Shown: positions 6,813 to 15,491 of the stretch, piece by piece | How the letters are laid out: the number at the start of each line of letters is the position of its first letter | Position numbering within the stretch: position 1 is the stretch's first letter | NCBI GenBank assembly: GCA_036272915.1 | Contig: DATAXV010000088.1 | Span: 1 to 26,693 of the forward strand | DNA from: DATAXV01 sp036272915 | GTDB lineage: Bacteria; Chloroflexota; Dormibacteria; Dormibacterales; Dormibacteraceae | Length of the DNA: 26,693 bases | Reading direction: 5' to 3' | Notes under the pieces: model-generated | The model's input: the letters and a program-made list of their open reading frames with translations, nothing else | What the model was told of the DNA's origin: nothing | Database searches by the model: none | Made by a program: the position numbers and the translations under genes

Positions 6813-8615
6813 GTGGACGTGGTGGACAGAGAGAACACCAGACGTTTTGCGACAGACTTCTCGCGTCGAGCCTTCCTGGCCGGGACCGGGGCGGCCGGGC
6901 TGAGCCTGCTCGCGGCGTGCGGCGCGAGTGGTGGCGGCACCCAGAGCGGCGCCGGCACCAAGAACGCGCTGGGCCTGAAGCTGCCCGATGGCGCGGCCGT
7001 CGCCAGCCAGCAGATGTACATCACCCCCAACGACTCGACCGGGGCGACGTACAAGGCCCTCGACTTCTACGAGACGGTCTACTCCCGGGCCCCGCTGGCC
7101 GATCAGTTCAACGTCCCGCTGGTCCGGATCACCCCCAACTTCAACATCGTGCCCGGCGCGGCGACGAGCTGGAAGCAGTCCACGGACGGGCTGACCTGGA
7201 CGTTCAGCATCCGGCCCGGCATCATGTGGACCGACGGGCGCGAGCTGACCGCCGCCGACTACGTCGAGACGCTCCGCTACTCGGCTGACCCCAAGCACGC
7301 ATGGGACTTCACCTGGTACTGGACGGGCGTCATCAAGAACTACGCGGAGGCGGTGCTGGGCAGCATGCCCACCAGCTCGATCGGCGTCAAGCAGGGCGCC
7401 AACAAGTACAGCCTCGAGATCACGACCGAGAGCCCGATCGCGTACATGCCCAACGCCTGCCTCTACACGCAGCCGCTGTCGGCGGCGGCGCTGAGCAAGT
7501 ACGGCTCGGGGAGCTACAACATCAACCCCTCGACCTGTGTGAGCTGCGGCCCGTACGTGCTCAAGCAGTTCGAGCCCACCTCGCAGATCGTGCTCGGGCC
7601 CAACACCAAGTACACGGCGCCCTTCAAGCCGCCGATCGAGTGGCAGGTGGGCCGGATCTACGCCGGCGGCGACATGCTTCCCCGCTTCGAGACCGGCCAG
7701 ATCGACGAGGTCAACGTCACCCCGCTCGACCTCAAGATCGCCCAGAGGAGCTCCAAGCTCAAGAGCCTGCACCTGTACAAGAACCCGAACGACTTCGAGA
7801 TCTGGTACACGTTCTTCGACGTCACCAAGGAGCCCTGGAACAACGAGAAGGTCCGCCAGGCCTTCGCCCATTCGGTCGACCGCAACGCGATCATCTCCAG
7901 CCTGCTCAACCCGCTGGCCATCCCCGCCTACGGCTACCTGATGCCGGGCTACCCGTTCGCGGTCACCGACCCGCTGGTCCCGTACACCAACTACGACGTC
8001 AGCAAGGCCAAGCAGCTCCTGTCCGATGCCGGCTACCCGGGCGGCAAGGGCTTCCCCGCCGTCACCTTCTACTGGCGTGAGGTCGCCGCCGCCAACTCGG
8101 AGGCCGTGGTCCAGGCGCTGGCCGCGAACTGGAACAAGGTCCTGGGTGTCAACGTGCAGCTCCAGGAGCTGGACACGACCACCTTCTACAACCGGATGAA
8201 CGCCAAGCCGACCCAGATCCCGATGGGCTTCGTCAGCTACGGGATGGACTACTTCGACGCCTCCAACATGCTGAGCGTCTACAAGGGCGGCGGCCGCCAC
8301 AACTGGGACAACTCGCAGTACGACTCCCTGCTCGCGCAGGGCGCCTCGGAGAGCAACACCGCGGAGCGGCAGAAGATCTACACCGAGGCCCAGGTCCTGC
8401 TCACGCAGCAGGCGCCCGCCGTCTTCGTCTTCCACCTGCTCTACGGCTACTTCTACTGGCCCTACATCAAGGGCGCCGCGCTGAACAAGGACAAGGACGG
8501 CTACGACGGCATCGAGTGGCCCGGCTTCGGACCCGGGACGACCTCGATGACCGAGCTCTACGTCGGCGACAACGTCTCCAAGTACACGCGCCAGAAGGTC
8601 AACGGCGTGGTCTGA
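6813..8615 (+). CDS. ABC transporter substrate-binding lipoprotein, family 5 (peptide/nickel/opine type)
   Basis: This 600-residue extracytoplasmic binding protein belongs to SBP family 5 (DppA/OppA-like). It begins with a twin-arginine lipoprotein signal: SRRAFL (Arg18-Arg19), a short hydrophobic stretch and the lipobox LLAAC with Cys36, followed by a Gly/Ser-rich linker. The mature part has family features such as LTWTFSIRPGIMWTDGRELTA and VRQAFAHSVDRNAI. The protein captures the substrate outside the membrane and hands it to the permeases downstream. GGAGG at 6803-6807 is 5 nt before the GTG at 6813; GTG codons at 6819 and 6822 are less well spaced. It is the first gene of a six-gene operon and is followed by a stable hairpin. 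Family 5 proteins bind peptides, opines, glycosides or metals, so the substrate is open. Confidence 0.93.
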   Translation: MDVVDRENTRRFATDFSRRAFLAGTGAAGLSLLAACGASGGGTQSGAGTKNALGLKLPDGAAVASQQMYITPNDSTGATYKALDFYETVYSRAPLADQFNVPLVRITPNFNIVPGAATSWKQSTDGLTWTFSIRPGIMWTDGRELTAADYVETLRYSADPKHAWDFTWYWTGVIKNYAEAVLGSMPTSSIGVKQGANKYSLEITTESPIAYMPNACLYTQPLSAAALSKYGSGSYNINPSTCVSCGPYVLKQFEPTSQIVLGPNTKYTAPFKPPIEWQVGRIYAGGDMLPRFETGQIDEVNVTPLDLKIAQRSSKLKSLHLYKNPNDFEIWYTFFDVTKEPWNNEKVRQAFAHSVDRNAIISSLLNPLAIPAYGYLMPGYPFAVTDPLVPYTNYDVSKAKQLLSDAGYPGGKGFPAVTFYWREVAAANSEAVVQALAANWNKVLGVNVQLQELDTTTFYNRMNAKPTQIPMGFVSYGMDYFDASNMLSVYKGGGRHNWDNSQYDSLLAQGASESNTAERQKIYTEAQVLLTQQAPAVFVFHLLYGYFYWPYIKGAALNKDKDGYDGIEWPGFGPGTTSMTELYVGDNVSKYTRQKVNGVV

Positions 8616-8621
8616 GCGAGG

Positions 8622-8645
8622 GGGCCCGGGGTCGCTCCCGGGCCC
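8622..8645 (+). promoter_or_regulatory. Intercistronic GC-rich stem-loop after the binding-protein gene
   Basis: GGGCCCGGG (8622-8630) pairs perfectly with CCCGGGCCC (8637-8645) around the loop GTCGCT. No T-run follows, so it is not a complete intrinsic terminator. Its place 6 nt after the binding-protein stop fits an mRNA-stabilising or attenuating hairpin, which lets binding protein be made in excess of permeases in many ABC operons. Confidence 0.5.
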
Positions 8646-8685
8646 GGACTCGCCATCTCGTTTGGAGGAGGACGGAGGATAGGCG

Positions 8686-9618
8686 GTGCTATCGTATCTC
8701 GCGCAGAGATTCCTGACGCTGATCATCGTGATGATCGTCGTCACCATGATCATCTTCGGGCTCATGCACGCCGTGCCCGGTGGGCCCTTCTCGCAGACGC
8801 AGCAGCCGCTGCCTGCGTTCGCCATGCGCAACATCGAGGTCAAGTACGGGCTCAACCAGCCGATCTGGCTGCAGTACCTGAAGTGGGTGTGGGCCGCCCT
8901 GCACGGTGACTTCGGCATCCCCTTCGAGGAGCCGACCGAGACCGTCACCCAGCTGATCTCCAAGGCCTGGCCGGTGACCCTGGCGGTGGGCGCCTGGACG
9001 ATCGTCATCTCCTATGTGGGCGGCATCGCCCTCGGCCTGATCTCGGCGATCCGGCAGAACACCTGGATCGACTGGGTCCTGACCTCCTTCGCCACCACCG
9101 GCATCGCCCTCCCCAACTACGTGGTCGGCTTCCTGCTGATCGTCGTCTTCGCCGTCACCCTGGGCTGGCTGCCGACCGGGGGCTGGGGACAGCCGCAGGA
9201 CCTGATCCTGCCCGTGATCGCCTTCGCCCTCAATCCGATGGCGCTGTGCGCGCGCTACACCAGGGCAAGCGCCCTCGAGGTGACGCACGCCGACTACGTC
9301 CAGATGGGCAGGGCCAGGGGTCTCTCGGAGTGGCGGATCAACCTCAACTACGTGCTCCGCACGGCCCTGATCCCGCTGATCACGATCCTCGGGCCCAACA
9401 TCCCCAACCTCCTGACCGGCTCGATCTTCATCGAGGCGACCTTCGCCCTGCCCGGCCTGGGCAGCTACTTCACGACCGCCATCCTGCGGCGCGACTACCC
9501 GATGATCATGTGCCTGGTCCTGATCGTGGCCGTGCTCTGGGGCACCTGCTACATCCTCAGCGACGTCGCCTACACGCTGGTCGACCCGCGGATCCGGCTG
9601 GCGGGGGCATCGAGATGA
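8686..9618 (+). CDS. ABC transporter permease, DppB/OppB type
   Basis: This 310-residue inner-membrane permease is of the DppB/OppB kind. Residues 1-30 form the first membrane helix (LAQRFLTLIIVMIVVTMIIF); an external segment (AVPGGPFSQTQQPLP and the following 60 residues) precedes the conserved membrane domain with five more helices. The cytoplasmic coupling loop (EAA-like) is EVTHADYVQMGRARGLSEWRI. It pairs with the next gene product to form the channel. The GTG at 8686 is preceded by GGAGG at 8674-8678, and the stop overlaps the next start as ATGA. Confidence 0.92.
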   Translation: MLSYLAQRFLTLIIVMIVVTMIIFGLMHAVPGGPFSQTQQPLPAFAMRNIEVKYGLNQPIWLQYLKWVWAALHGDFGIPFEEPTETVTQLISKAWPVTLAVGAWTIVISYVGGIALGLISAIRQNTWIDWVLTSFATTGIALPNYVVGFLLIVVFAVTLGWLPTGGWGQPQDLILPVIAFALNPMALCARYTRASALEVTHADYVQMGRARGLSEWRINLNYVLRTALIPLITILGPNIPNLLTGSIFIEATFALPGLGSYFTTAILRRDYPMIMCLVLIVAVLWGTCYILSDVAYTLVDPRIRLAGASR

Positions 9619-10505
9619 GCACCGCCGCCATCCTCGAGCCGGGACGCCCCGTCCGCCGCCAGCGCTCCTCCTTCTGGTGGCTGGCCTGGGCCCGGTACCG
9701 CCGCAACAAGCTGGCCCTGGTCAGCGGCATCATCGCCATCGCGATCCTCGTCATCGCGCTGCTGGCGCCGCTGCTCGCCCGCTACGGCTACGCGCAGCAG
9801 AACCTCGGCGAGGTCCTCGCCGGACCCAGCCTGGCCCACCCCCTGGGCACCGACGAGCTGGGCCGGGACATGCTCAGCCGCATGATCTACGGGGCCAGGA
9901 CGACGATGACGGTGGCCCTGCTGGTCCCCACCATCGGCACCCTGATCGGGCTCCCGATCGGAGTCCTCGCCGGCTGGTTCGGCGGCATCATCGACTTCAT
10001 CACGCTCCGGCTGGTCGAGGTCTTCACGATGGTTCCGCCGCTCCTCCTGGCCCTGCTCCTGATCGCCCTCTACGGATCCGGCCTCTGGCACGTGATCCTG
10101 TTCCTCGGCATCAGCGGCTGGATCGGCTATGCCCGCATCGCCCGAGCCCAGTACCTGGCCCTGCGCGATCGCGAGTTCGTCGTCGCCGCCCGGGCGCTGG
10201 CCGTGCCCAACTGGCGGATCATGTTCGAGCACATCCTGCCCAACGCGGCCGGACCGATGATCGTCTTCTTCATCCAGCAGATCCCGGCCACGATCTTCGC
10301 CGAGGCCGGCTACAGCTTCCTCGGCCTGGGCGTCCAGGACCCCCTGGCCGACTGGGGGAAGATGATCACCGACGGCGAGCAGTACCTGCAGGTGTCGCCC
10401 CTGGTCGCGCTCCTGCCCATGATCGGCATCGCCCTGGCCACGCTCAGCTACAGCTTCTTCGGCGACGGGCTCCGCGACGCCCTCGACCCCAGCATGTCGA
10501 GGTGA
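9615..10505 (+). CDS. ABC transporter permease, DppC/OppC type
   Basis: This 296-residue DppC/OppC-type permease has an N-terminal cytoplasmic tail (WWLAWARYRRNKLALVSG, the OppC_N signature), a first helix at about 34-56, the periplasmic HPLGTDELGRDMLSRMIYGAR motif, and a transmembrane core. The coupling loop is LALRDREFVVAARALAVPNWRI, followed by FEHILPNAAGPMIV. It starts within the stop of the preceding permease gene (ATGA, 9615-9618), a usual sign of coupled translation of equimolar partners. Confidence 0.93.
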   Translation: MSTAAILEPGRPVRRQRSSFWWLAWARYRRNKLALVSGIIAIAILVIALLAPLLARYGYAQQNLGEVLAGPSLAHPLGTDELGRDMLSRMIYGARTTMTVALLVPTIGTLIGLPIGVLAGWFGGIIDFITLRLVEVFTMVPPLLLALLLIALYGSGLWHVILFLGISGWIGYARIARAQYLALRDREFVVAARALAVPNWRIMFEHILPNAAGPMIVFFIQQIPATIFAEAGYSFLGLGVQDPLADWGKMITDGEQYLQVSPLVALLPMIGIALATLSYSFFGDGLRDALDPSMSR

Positions 10506-10510
10506 CGGGA

Positions 10511-11536
10511 ATGGCACAGCAGCGACAGGGCATCAGGGAGCGCGAGGCTCCGGGGGAGGACGCGGTACTCCTCGACGTGCGCGGGCTGCGCACCTCGTTC
10601 GTGCTGGGCGAAACCACCGTCTACGCGGTCCAGGGCCTGGACGTGAGCGTCGCCGGCGGGGAGCGTCTGGGCGTCGTCGGCGAGAGCGGCTCCGGCAAGA
10701 GCGTCGCCGCGCTCTCGGTGATGGGCATGATCCGGCCGCCGGGCCGGGTGACCGACGGCGAGGTGCGGTTCCAGGGTCAGGAGCTCCGGGGACTGCCGGA
10801 GTCGCGGATGCGCCGGCTGCGAGGCCGCTCGATGGCGATGATCCCGCAGAATCCGCTGACCTCGCTGAACCCGGTGCTGACCGTCGGCACCCACTTCCAG
10901 GAGGTCCTCCGGCAGCACCTGGGGATGAGCCGGAGGGCGGCGCTGGAGCGGGGCGTCGAGCTGCTCCGGCTGGTCGGCGTGCCCGACCCGACGAGCCGGG
11001 TCGGTGAGTACGCGCATCGCCTCAGCGGCGGCCAGCGGCAGCGCGTGATGATCGCCCTGGCCATGGCCTGCGAGCCGCGGCTCCTGATCGCCGACGAGCC
11101 GACCACGGCCCTCGACGTCACCATTCAGGCGCAGATCCTGGAGCTCTTCGACGGCCTCGTCGCCGACGGTGGGCTGGGCGCGATCCTGATCACCCACAAC
11201 CTCGGCATCGTCGCCTCCCACTGCGACCGGGTGCTGGTCATGTACGCCGGGCGGGTGATGGAGACGGCGTCGGTGAGGGAGCTCTTCGCGCATCCGGCGC
11301 ACCCCTACACGGTGGGCCTGCTGCGCTGCGTGCCCCGACTCAGCGCGGAGCGGACGCGGCGCTTCCACGCCATCCCCGGGCTGCCGCCGAGGGTGACCGA
11401 GCTGGTCCCCGGCTGCCCCTTCGCCCCCAGATGCGAGCGGGCCACCGACCGCTGCCGGCAGGAGACCCCGCCACTGGATCCGCTGGCGACAGGGCATAGC
11501 GCCGCCTGCTGGCACCCGGTGGGAGGTGAGGCGTGA
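10511..11536 (+). CDS. ABC transporter ATP-binding protein, DppD/OppD type
   Basis: This 341-residue ATPase has Walker A GESGSGKS at residues 57-64, signature LSGGQRQRVMIALAMA, Walker B LLIADEPTTALDVT and the H-loop ILITHNLG. The C-terminal oligopeptide-transporter extension ends in a Cys cluster (CPFAPRCERATDRC), which in DppD/OppD relatives can hold an iron-sulfur cluster. It energises uptake together with the next ATPase. The ATG at 10511 is 5 nt after the permease stop. The N-terminal 20 residues are charged and variable. Confidence 0.93.
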   Translation: MAQQRQGIREREAPGEDAVLLDVRGLRTSFVLGETTVYAVQGLDVSVAGGERLGVVGESGSGKSVAALSVMGMIRPPGRVTDGEVRFQGQELRGLPESRMRRLRGRSMAMIPQNPLTSLNPVLTVGTHFQEVLRQHLGMSRRAALERGVELLRLVGVPDPTSRVGEYAHRLSGGQRQRVMIALAMACEPRLLIADEPTTALDVTIQAQILELFDGLVADGGLGAILITHNLGIVASHCDRVLVMYAGRVMETASVRELFAHPAHPYTVGLLRCVPRLSAERTRRFHAIPGLPPRVTELVPGCPFAPRCERATDRCRQETPPLDPLATGHSAACWHPVGGEA

Positions 11537-12561
11537 TGGCCGAGACGCTGCTCCAGGTCGAGGACCTCGTCGTCCACTACCCGGTCCGGGGCGCCGGGAC
11601 CCTGTTCCGGCCACGACAGACGGTGCATGCCGTCGACGGGGTCAGCCTGGCGATCGGGCGCCAGGAGACGCTGGGTCTGGTCGGCGAGAGCGGCTGCGGC
11701 AAGAGCACCACCGGCCGCGCCGCCCTGCTGCTCGAGCGGCCGACCAGCGGCAAGGTCCGGTTCGAGGACCGCGAGCTGACGACGATGGACGCCGGCGACC
11801 TCTTCGCCATGCGCCGGCGGATGCAGATCGTGTTCCAGGACCCGATCGCGTCGCTCAACCCGCGCCATACCGTGGGTCACGTCATCGCCGAGCCGCTGGC
11901 GGTGCACCACCTGGCTCCGGAGCGGACCCGCCGCGCCCGGGTGGCCGAGCTGCTGGACCTGGTCGGCCTGCCGGGCGACGCCATCTCCCGCTACCCGCAC
12001 GAGTTCAGCGGCGGGCAGTGCCAGCGCATCGGGATCGCCCGGGCGCTCGCCGCCGAGCCCGACTTCCTGGTCCTCGACGAGCCGGTCTCCGCGCTCGACG
12101 TGTCGATCCAGGCCCAGATCCTGCAGCTGCTCTCCGACCTCCAGGACAAGCTGGGGCTGTCCTACCTCTTCATCGCCCACGACCTGGCCGTGGTCGGGGA
12201 GATGAGCGACCGGGTGGCGGTCATGTACCTGGGCAAGGTGGTCGAGCTGGCCGAGCGCGACTCGCTCTACCGGCGGCCCCACCACCCCTACACCCAGGCC
12301 CTGTTCGCCGCCGTGCCGGTGCCCGACCCCGAGATCGGCGCCCGGCGCCACACCGTGGTCAGGGGGGAGGTGCCGAGCGCGCTCGCCCCGCCCGCCGGGT
12401 GCCGTTTCCACACCCGTTGTCCCCTGGCCCAGGACCGCTGCCGGACGGAGGAGCCGCTCCTCCGCAGGGTGGCGGACGGCCACCAGGTCGCGTGCCACTT
12501 CGCCGAGGAGGCGGTGCGCGCCGATGCCTTTGGTTCAGTGGCCGAGCTGGCCGGGAGTTGA
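11536..12561 (+). CDS. ABC transporter ATP-binding protein, DppF/OppF type
   Basis: This 341-residue second ATPase has Walker A GESGCGKST (residues 50-58), Q-loop VFQDPIASLNPRHTV, signature FSGGQCQRIGIARAL (Cys instead of the usual Arg after GGQ), Walker B FLVLDEPVSALDVS and H-loop FIAHDLAVV. The C-terminal extension again has a Cys set (CRFHTRCPLAQDRC). It forms the heterodimeric motor with the preceding protein. The ATG at 11536 overlaps the upstream TGA; a GTG at 11533 in frame would add one residue and is an equally possible start, as GGAGG at 11522-11526 serves both. Confidence 0.92.
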   Translation: MAETLLQVEDLVVHYPVRGAGTLFRPRQTVHAVDGVSLAIGRQETLGLVGESGCGKSTTGRAALLLERPTSGKVRFEDRELTTMDAGDLFAMRRRMQIVFQDPIASLNPRHTVGHVIAEPLAVHHLAPERTRRARVAELLDLVGLPGDAISRYPHEFSGGQCQRIGIARALAAEPDFLVLDEPVSALDVSIQAQILQLLSDLQDKLGLSYLFIAHDLAVVGEMSDRVAVMYLGKVVELAERDSLYRRPHHPYTQALFAAVPVPDPEIGARRHTVVRGEVPSALAPPAGCRFHTRCPLAQDRCRTEEPLLRRVADGHQVACHFAEEAVRADAFGSVAELAGS

Positions 12562-12562
12562 C

Positions 12563-13759
12563 GTGATCGACACCGAGTTCGATATCACCGCGGTTCGCGC
12601 CCAGTACCCGATCCTGGAGGAGCTCGCCTACTTCAACACCGGCACCTACGGGCTGATGGCGAGCGGCGTCCTCGAGCGTCACCTGGAGCAGCTCGCCGCC
12701 TTCGAGCAGCGCGGCCTGCGCATGGGCCAGCGGCTGCGAGAGCAGATCGAGGTCGCGCGGGAGCGGCTGGCGGCTCGGATCGGGGCCGAGCCGGGCGAGC
12801 TGGCCCTGACCGGCAACGCCACCGACGGCGTCGCCTTCACCAGCATGGGCATCGACCTCCAGCCCGGCGACGAGGTCATCATCTCCAACTCCGAGCACCC
12901 GGCGATGAACTACCCGTGGCACTACGTCGGGTACCGCTACGACGTCGCCGTCCGCCACTTCGAGGCCTCGGGCGACCCGGAGCGGGTGCTGGCCTCGGTG
13001 CGCTCCCTGATCACGCGGCGGACGAGGTTGATCGGTACCAGCCACATCACCAGCGGCCAGGGCATCCGCCTGCCGGTCAAGGAGATCTGCGCCATGGCCC
13101 ACGCCAGCGGCGCGCTGGCCCTGGTCGACGGCGCCCAGTCCTTCGGCGTGACCCCGATCGACGTCGGCGAGATCGGCTGCGACCTCTTCACCAGCAACGG
13201 CCACAAGTGGCTGGGCGGCCCCAAGGGGACCGGTTACCTCTGGGCCAGGGGCGACCTGATGCGGACCCTGATGCCCTCCTATGTCGGCGCCGGCGCGCTC
13301 GAGCACGATGGGGAGGACGGGGTCCGGCTCTGGCCCGACGGCCGCCGCTACGAGTTCGGCACCCGCGGCTTCGCCGTCACCGCCGGTCTCGTCTTCGCCC
13401 TGGACTGGATGGACGAGCTCGGCTGGGATCGGGTCTCGGCGCGGATCGAGGCGCTCACCTCCCGCCTCAAGCGGCAGCTCGACGGCGCCCCCGGCGTGCG
13501 CCTGATCACACCGGTCGAGTGGGAGCTGTCCGGCGGCCTGGTCACCATCGAGGTGACCGGCAAGGACGAGACCGTGCTGCAGGCGCAGCTGGAGGCCGAC
13601 GGCCTCTATCCCCGCACGGTTGGCAAGGGCTCCGGCCGGATCCGCGTCTCCTGCGCCCTCTTCAACAGCGAGGACGAGGTCGACAGGCTGGCCCGCCACT
13701 TCCTCGATTTCGCGGCCGGGGAGGACGGCGTGGGGGAGTGCGGCCCGGCGGCCGGGTGA
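12563..13759 (+). CDS. PLP-dependent class V aminotransferase/cysteine desulfurase-like protein
   Basis: This 398-residue fold-type I PLP enzyme belongs to the class V family, which includes isopenicillin-N epimerase-like proteins and cysteine desulfurases. It starts with a conserved segment (VRAQYPILEELAYFNTGTYG) and has the cofactor Asp in LVDGAQSFG and Schiff-base Lys215 in TSNGHKWLGGPKGTGYLW. I see no desulfurase-type active-site Cys loop, so epimerase, lyase or transaminase chemistry on an amino acid is likelier. The GTG at 12563 follows GGGAG and the ATPase stop by one base; an in-frame ATG at 12524 would add 13 residues and overlap the ATPase gene by 38 nt. As the last gene of the importer operon it probably processes the imported amino compound (inference). 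Confidence 0.88.
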   Translation: MIDTEFDITAVRAQYPILEELAYFNTGTYGLMASGVLERHLEQLAAFEQRGLRMGQRLREQIEVARERLAARIGAEPGELALTGNATDGVAFTSMGIDLQPGDEVIISNSEHPAMNYPWHYVGYRYDVAVRHFEASGDPERVLASVRSLITRRTRLIGTSHITSGQGIRLPVKEICAMAHASGALALVDGAQSFGVTPIDVGEIGCDLFTSNGHKWLGGPKGTGYLWARGDLMRTLMPSYVGAGALEHDGEDGVRLWPDGRRYEFGTRGFAVTAGLVFALDWMDELGWDRVSARIEALTSRLKRQLDGAPGVRLITPVEWELSGGLVTIEVTGKDETVLQAQLEADGLYPRTVGKGSGRIRVSCALFNSEDEVDRLARHFLDFAAGEDGVGECGPAAG

Positions 13760-13777
13760 CCGGCCGCCGGCTCGCGC

Positions 13778-15409
13778 TCAGCCCGCCCGATCTGTGGCCG
13801 GGGTCCGGCAGAGTGCCCGGTCCAGCGCCTCGCCCAGCCGGCCCGCCGGATCGGTCTCGGCCGTCCGCGCGCGCCAGGCGACGAAGCCGTCCGGCCTGAT
13901 CAGCAGCGCGCCGTCCGGCTCCAGCCCGGCCCTGGCCCGCCAGGCGTCGTCGGCGTCCCCGACGTCGCCATCGGGCCCGATCCGGTAGGCGGTCAGGTCG
14001 CGGGCGGCGGCGGCCTCGCACCAGGCCGTGCCGTCCGACGCGGCGAGCAGCGTCCAGCCGCCTGCGCCGAGATCGAGCGTGGAGACGCGGGTGCCGTCCG
14101 GCCGCTCCACCCAGGCGTGGGGGCAGCGGGTGCCGGGGCGGCCGTCGAGCCCCAGCTCGTCGGTCGGCAGCTCGTCGCCGGGCTCGTGGCTGATCGCCCG
14201 CGACCGGTACTGGTAGCCGTACCCGATCATCCGTGGCCACCGCTGGCGTATGGCCTCGCCGCCGCCCTGGAGCAACATCATGCCGTCCTCGCCGGCGGCC
14301 ATCCCCGATTCTTCGGCGGCGACGCGGCCGACCGGCCGGCGCTCCTCGTCATAGGTGTCGAGGAGGGCGTCCTGGGCGGTGCCAGAGCGCACCGCGGCCA
14401 GCTTCCAGGCCAGGTTGTGCACGTCCTGGATGCCGGTGTTGGCGCCCTGTCCGCCCCAGGGCGGCATCTGGTGGGCGGCGTCTCCGGCGAGGAAGACGCG
14501 GGCCCAGCGGAACCGGTCGGCGACGCGCACGGTCGGCTCCCAGGGGAGGATGCCGAGGATCTCGGGGTCGGCGTCGGGCATGCCCAGCGCGAGCCGGAGC
14601 AGCTCGACGCAGCGGGAGGCGGTGTAGTCCTCGGCGCGCTCCCCCCGCGAGGGCCGGTAGACGAGGTGGAAGACCCAGCGGTCGGTGTTGTTGATCGAGG
14701 TCATGAGGCCGCGCAGCTCGGACCGCTCGATGTCGCAGATGCTGAACTCGCGGCCATGGACCAGGTCGGTGAGGTCGAGGCGGAAGAGGATGTTGAGCAT
14801 GTGACCGAGCACGCCGGCGCCGCTGCAGGGCGCGCCGAGGGCGTGGAAGGCGCCGCTGTTGGCGCCGTCGGCGGCGATCATGTGGTCGGCGTGGACGGTC
14901 CACTCCTCACCGCGGTCGCGGTCGAACAGGGTCGCCGTCACCCCCTCGCCGTCCTGCTCGAAGCCGCGCAGCTGGGTGTGGAAGCGGAGATCGCCGCCGC
15001 GCTCCCGTGCCGCCTCGACCAGCACCGGCTCGATCAGGTCCTGGGTGCCGCGTGAGGCGCTGACCGGGCTCAGATCCTCGAGCACCTGGGTGAAGGGGTT
15101 GTGCCCGACCTTCCGCTCCCGTGGCAGCGGCTCGACGATCTCGAGCAGGGAGGGTCCGACGTAGAGGCCGAGGGCGGGAGCCAGCGCCCGGCCCGCCTCG
15201 CGCACCCGCTCGTCGATGCCGAGCTCGCGGTAGAGCTCCATGGTCCGGCCGTTGACCCCCCGCGACCGCGGGTGGATCGAGGTCCCCGGATGACGCTCGA
15301 CGAGCAGGGAGGGCACCTCCTGCCGGGAGAGGAACAGGGAGGCGGAGAGGCCGACGATGCCGCCGCCGGCGATGAGCACCGGCACGCGGTCGGGACGATC
15401 TGGGGACAT
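13778..15409 (-). CDS. Class A FAD-dependent aromatic monooxygenase (module 1)
   Basis: This 543-residue flavoprotein hydroxylase has GGGIVG at residues 15-20 (Rossmann FAD site, followed by LVERH), a central segment with MIAADGANS (DG motif), and FLAGDAAHQMPPWGGQGANTG around residues 306-326 (GD motif binding the FAD ribityl chain). A C-terminal thioredoxin-like domain (about 400-543, ending LIRPDGFVAWRAR) is typical of the RdmE/PgaE and pentachlorophenol-monooxygenase type. It uses NAD(P)H and O2 to hydroxylate phenolic or polyketide-like compounds; the substrate is unknown. The ATG at 15409 has AGGAG 8 nt upstream. The open frame continues upstream to 15622, but that part lies across the operators and is not coding. 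It diverges from a double-TetR gene that probably represses it. Confidence 0.9.
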   Translation of the reverse strand: MSPDRPDRVPVLIAGGGIVGLSASLFLSRQEVPSLLVERHPGTSIHPRSRGVNGRTMELYRELGIDERVREAGRALAPALGLYVGPSLLEIVEPLPRERKVGHNPFTQVLEDLSPVSASRGTQDLIEPVLVEAARERGGDLRFHTQLRGFEQDGEGVTATLFDRDRGEEWTVHADHMIAADGANSGAFHALGAPCSGAGVLGHMLNILFRLDLTDLVHGREFSICDIERSELRGLMTSINNTDRWVFHLVYRPSRGERAEDYTASRCVELLRLALGMPDADPEILGILPWEPTVRVADRFRWARVFLAGDAAHQMPPWGGQGANTGIQDVHNLAWKLAAVRSGTAQDALLDTYDEERRPVGRVAAEESGMAAGEDGMMLLQGGGEAIRQRWPRMIGYGYQYRSRAISHEPGDELPTDELGLDGRPGTRCPHAWVERPDGTRVSTLDLGAGGWTLLAASDGTAWCEAAAARDLTAYRIGPDGDVGDADDAWRARAGLEPDGALLIRPDGFVAWRARTAETDPAGRLGEALDRALCRTPATDRAG

Positions 15410-15421
15410 GGCGAGAACTCC

Positions 15422-15459
15422 TGGACTTTGTGGTCCATAAGGATGGACTTTTGAGTCCA
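15422..15459. promoter_or_regulatory. Twin TetR operators
   Basis: Two palindromes share the exact form TGGAC-N6-GTCCA: 15422-15437 and 15444-15459. The second extends to ATGGACTTTTGAGTCCAT (15443-15460, perfect apart from its 4-nt centre). Centre-to-centre distance is 22 bp, about two helical turns, so both face the same side. They lie between the divergent monooxygenase and TetR genes and downstream of the monooxygenase -10, as expected for repression. Confidence 0.75.
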
Positions 15460-15464
15460 TATTA
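15459..15464 (-). promoter_or_regulatory. Candidate -10 box of monooxygenase gene 1
   Basis: TAATAT on the minus strand overlaps the end of the second operator by one base. No good -35 is seen at 16-18 bp. The predicted start would lie inside that operator, leaving a leader of about 40 nt with the ribosome binding site. Confidence 0.4.
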
Positions 15465-15477
15465 GCGGCGTCGACCC

Positions 15478-15483
15478 TACAAT
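15478..15483 (+). promoter_or_regulatory. Candidate -10 box of the double-TetR gene (leaderless)
   Basis: TACAAT ends 8 nt before the ATG at 15492, so transcription would start at or next to the start codon. No convincing -35 lies at 16-18 bp. The lack of a ribosome binding site at this ATG agrees with a leaderless transcript. Confidence 0.4.
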
Positions 15484-15491
15484 GCACAGGG

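Noticed and set aside
6591..9008. 805-codon minus-strand open frame across the importer genes
   Set aside because: Low-complexity Arg/Gly/Val/Asp composition antisense to a clear lipoprotein and permease.
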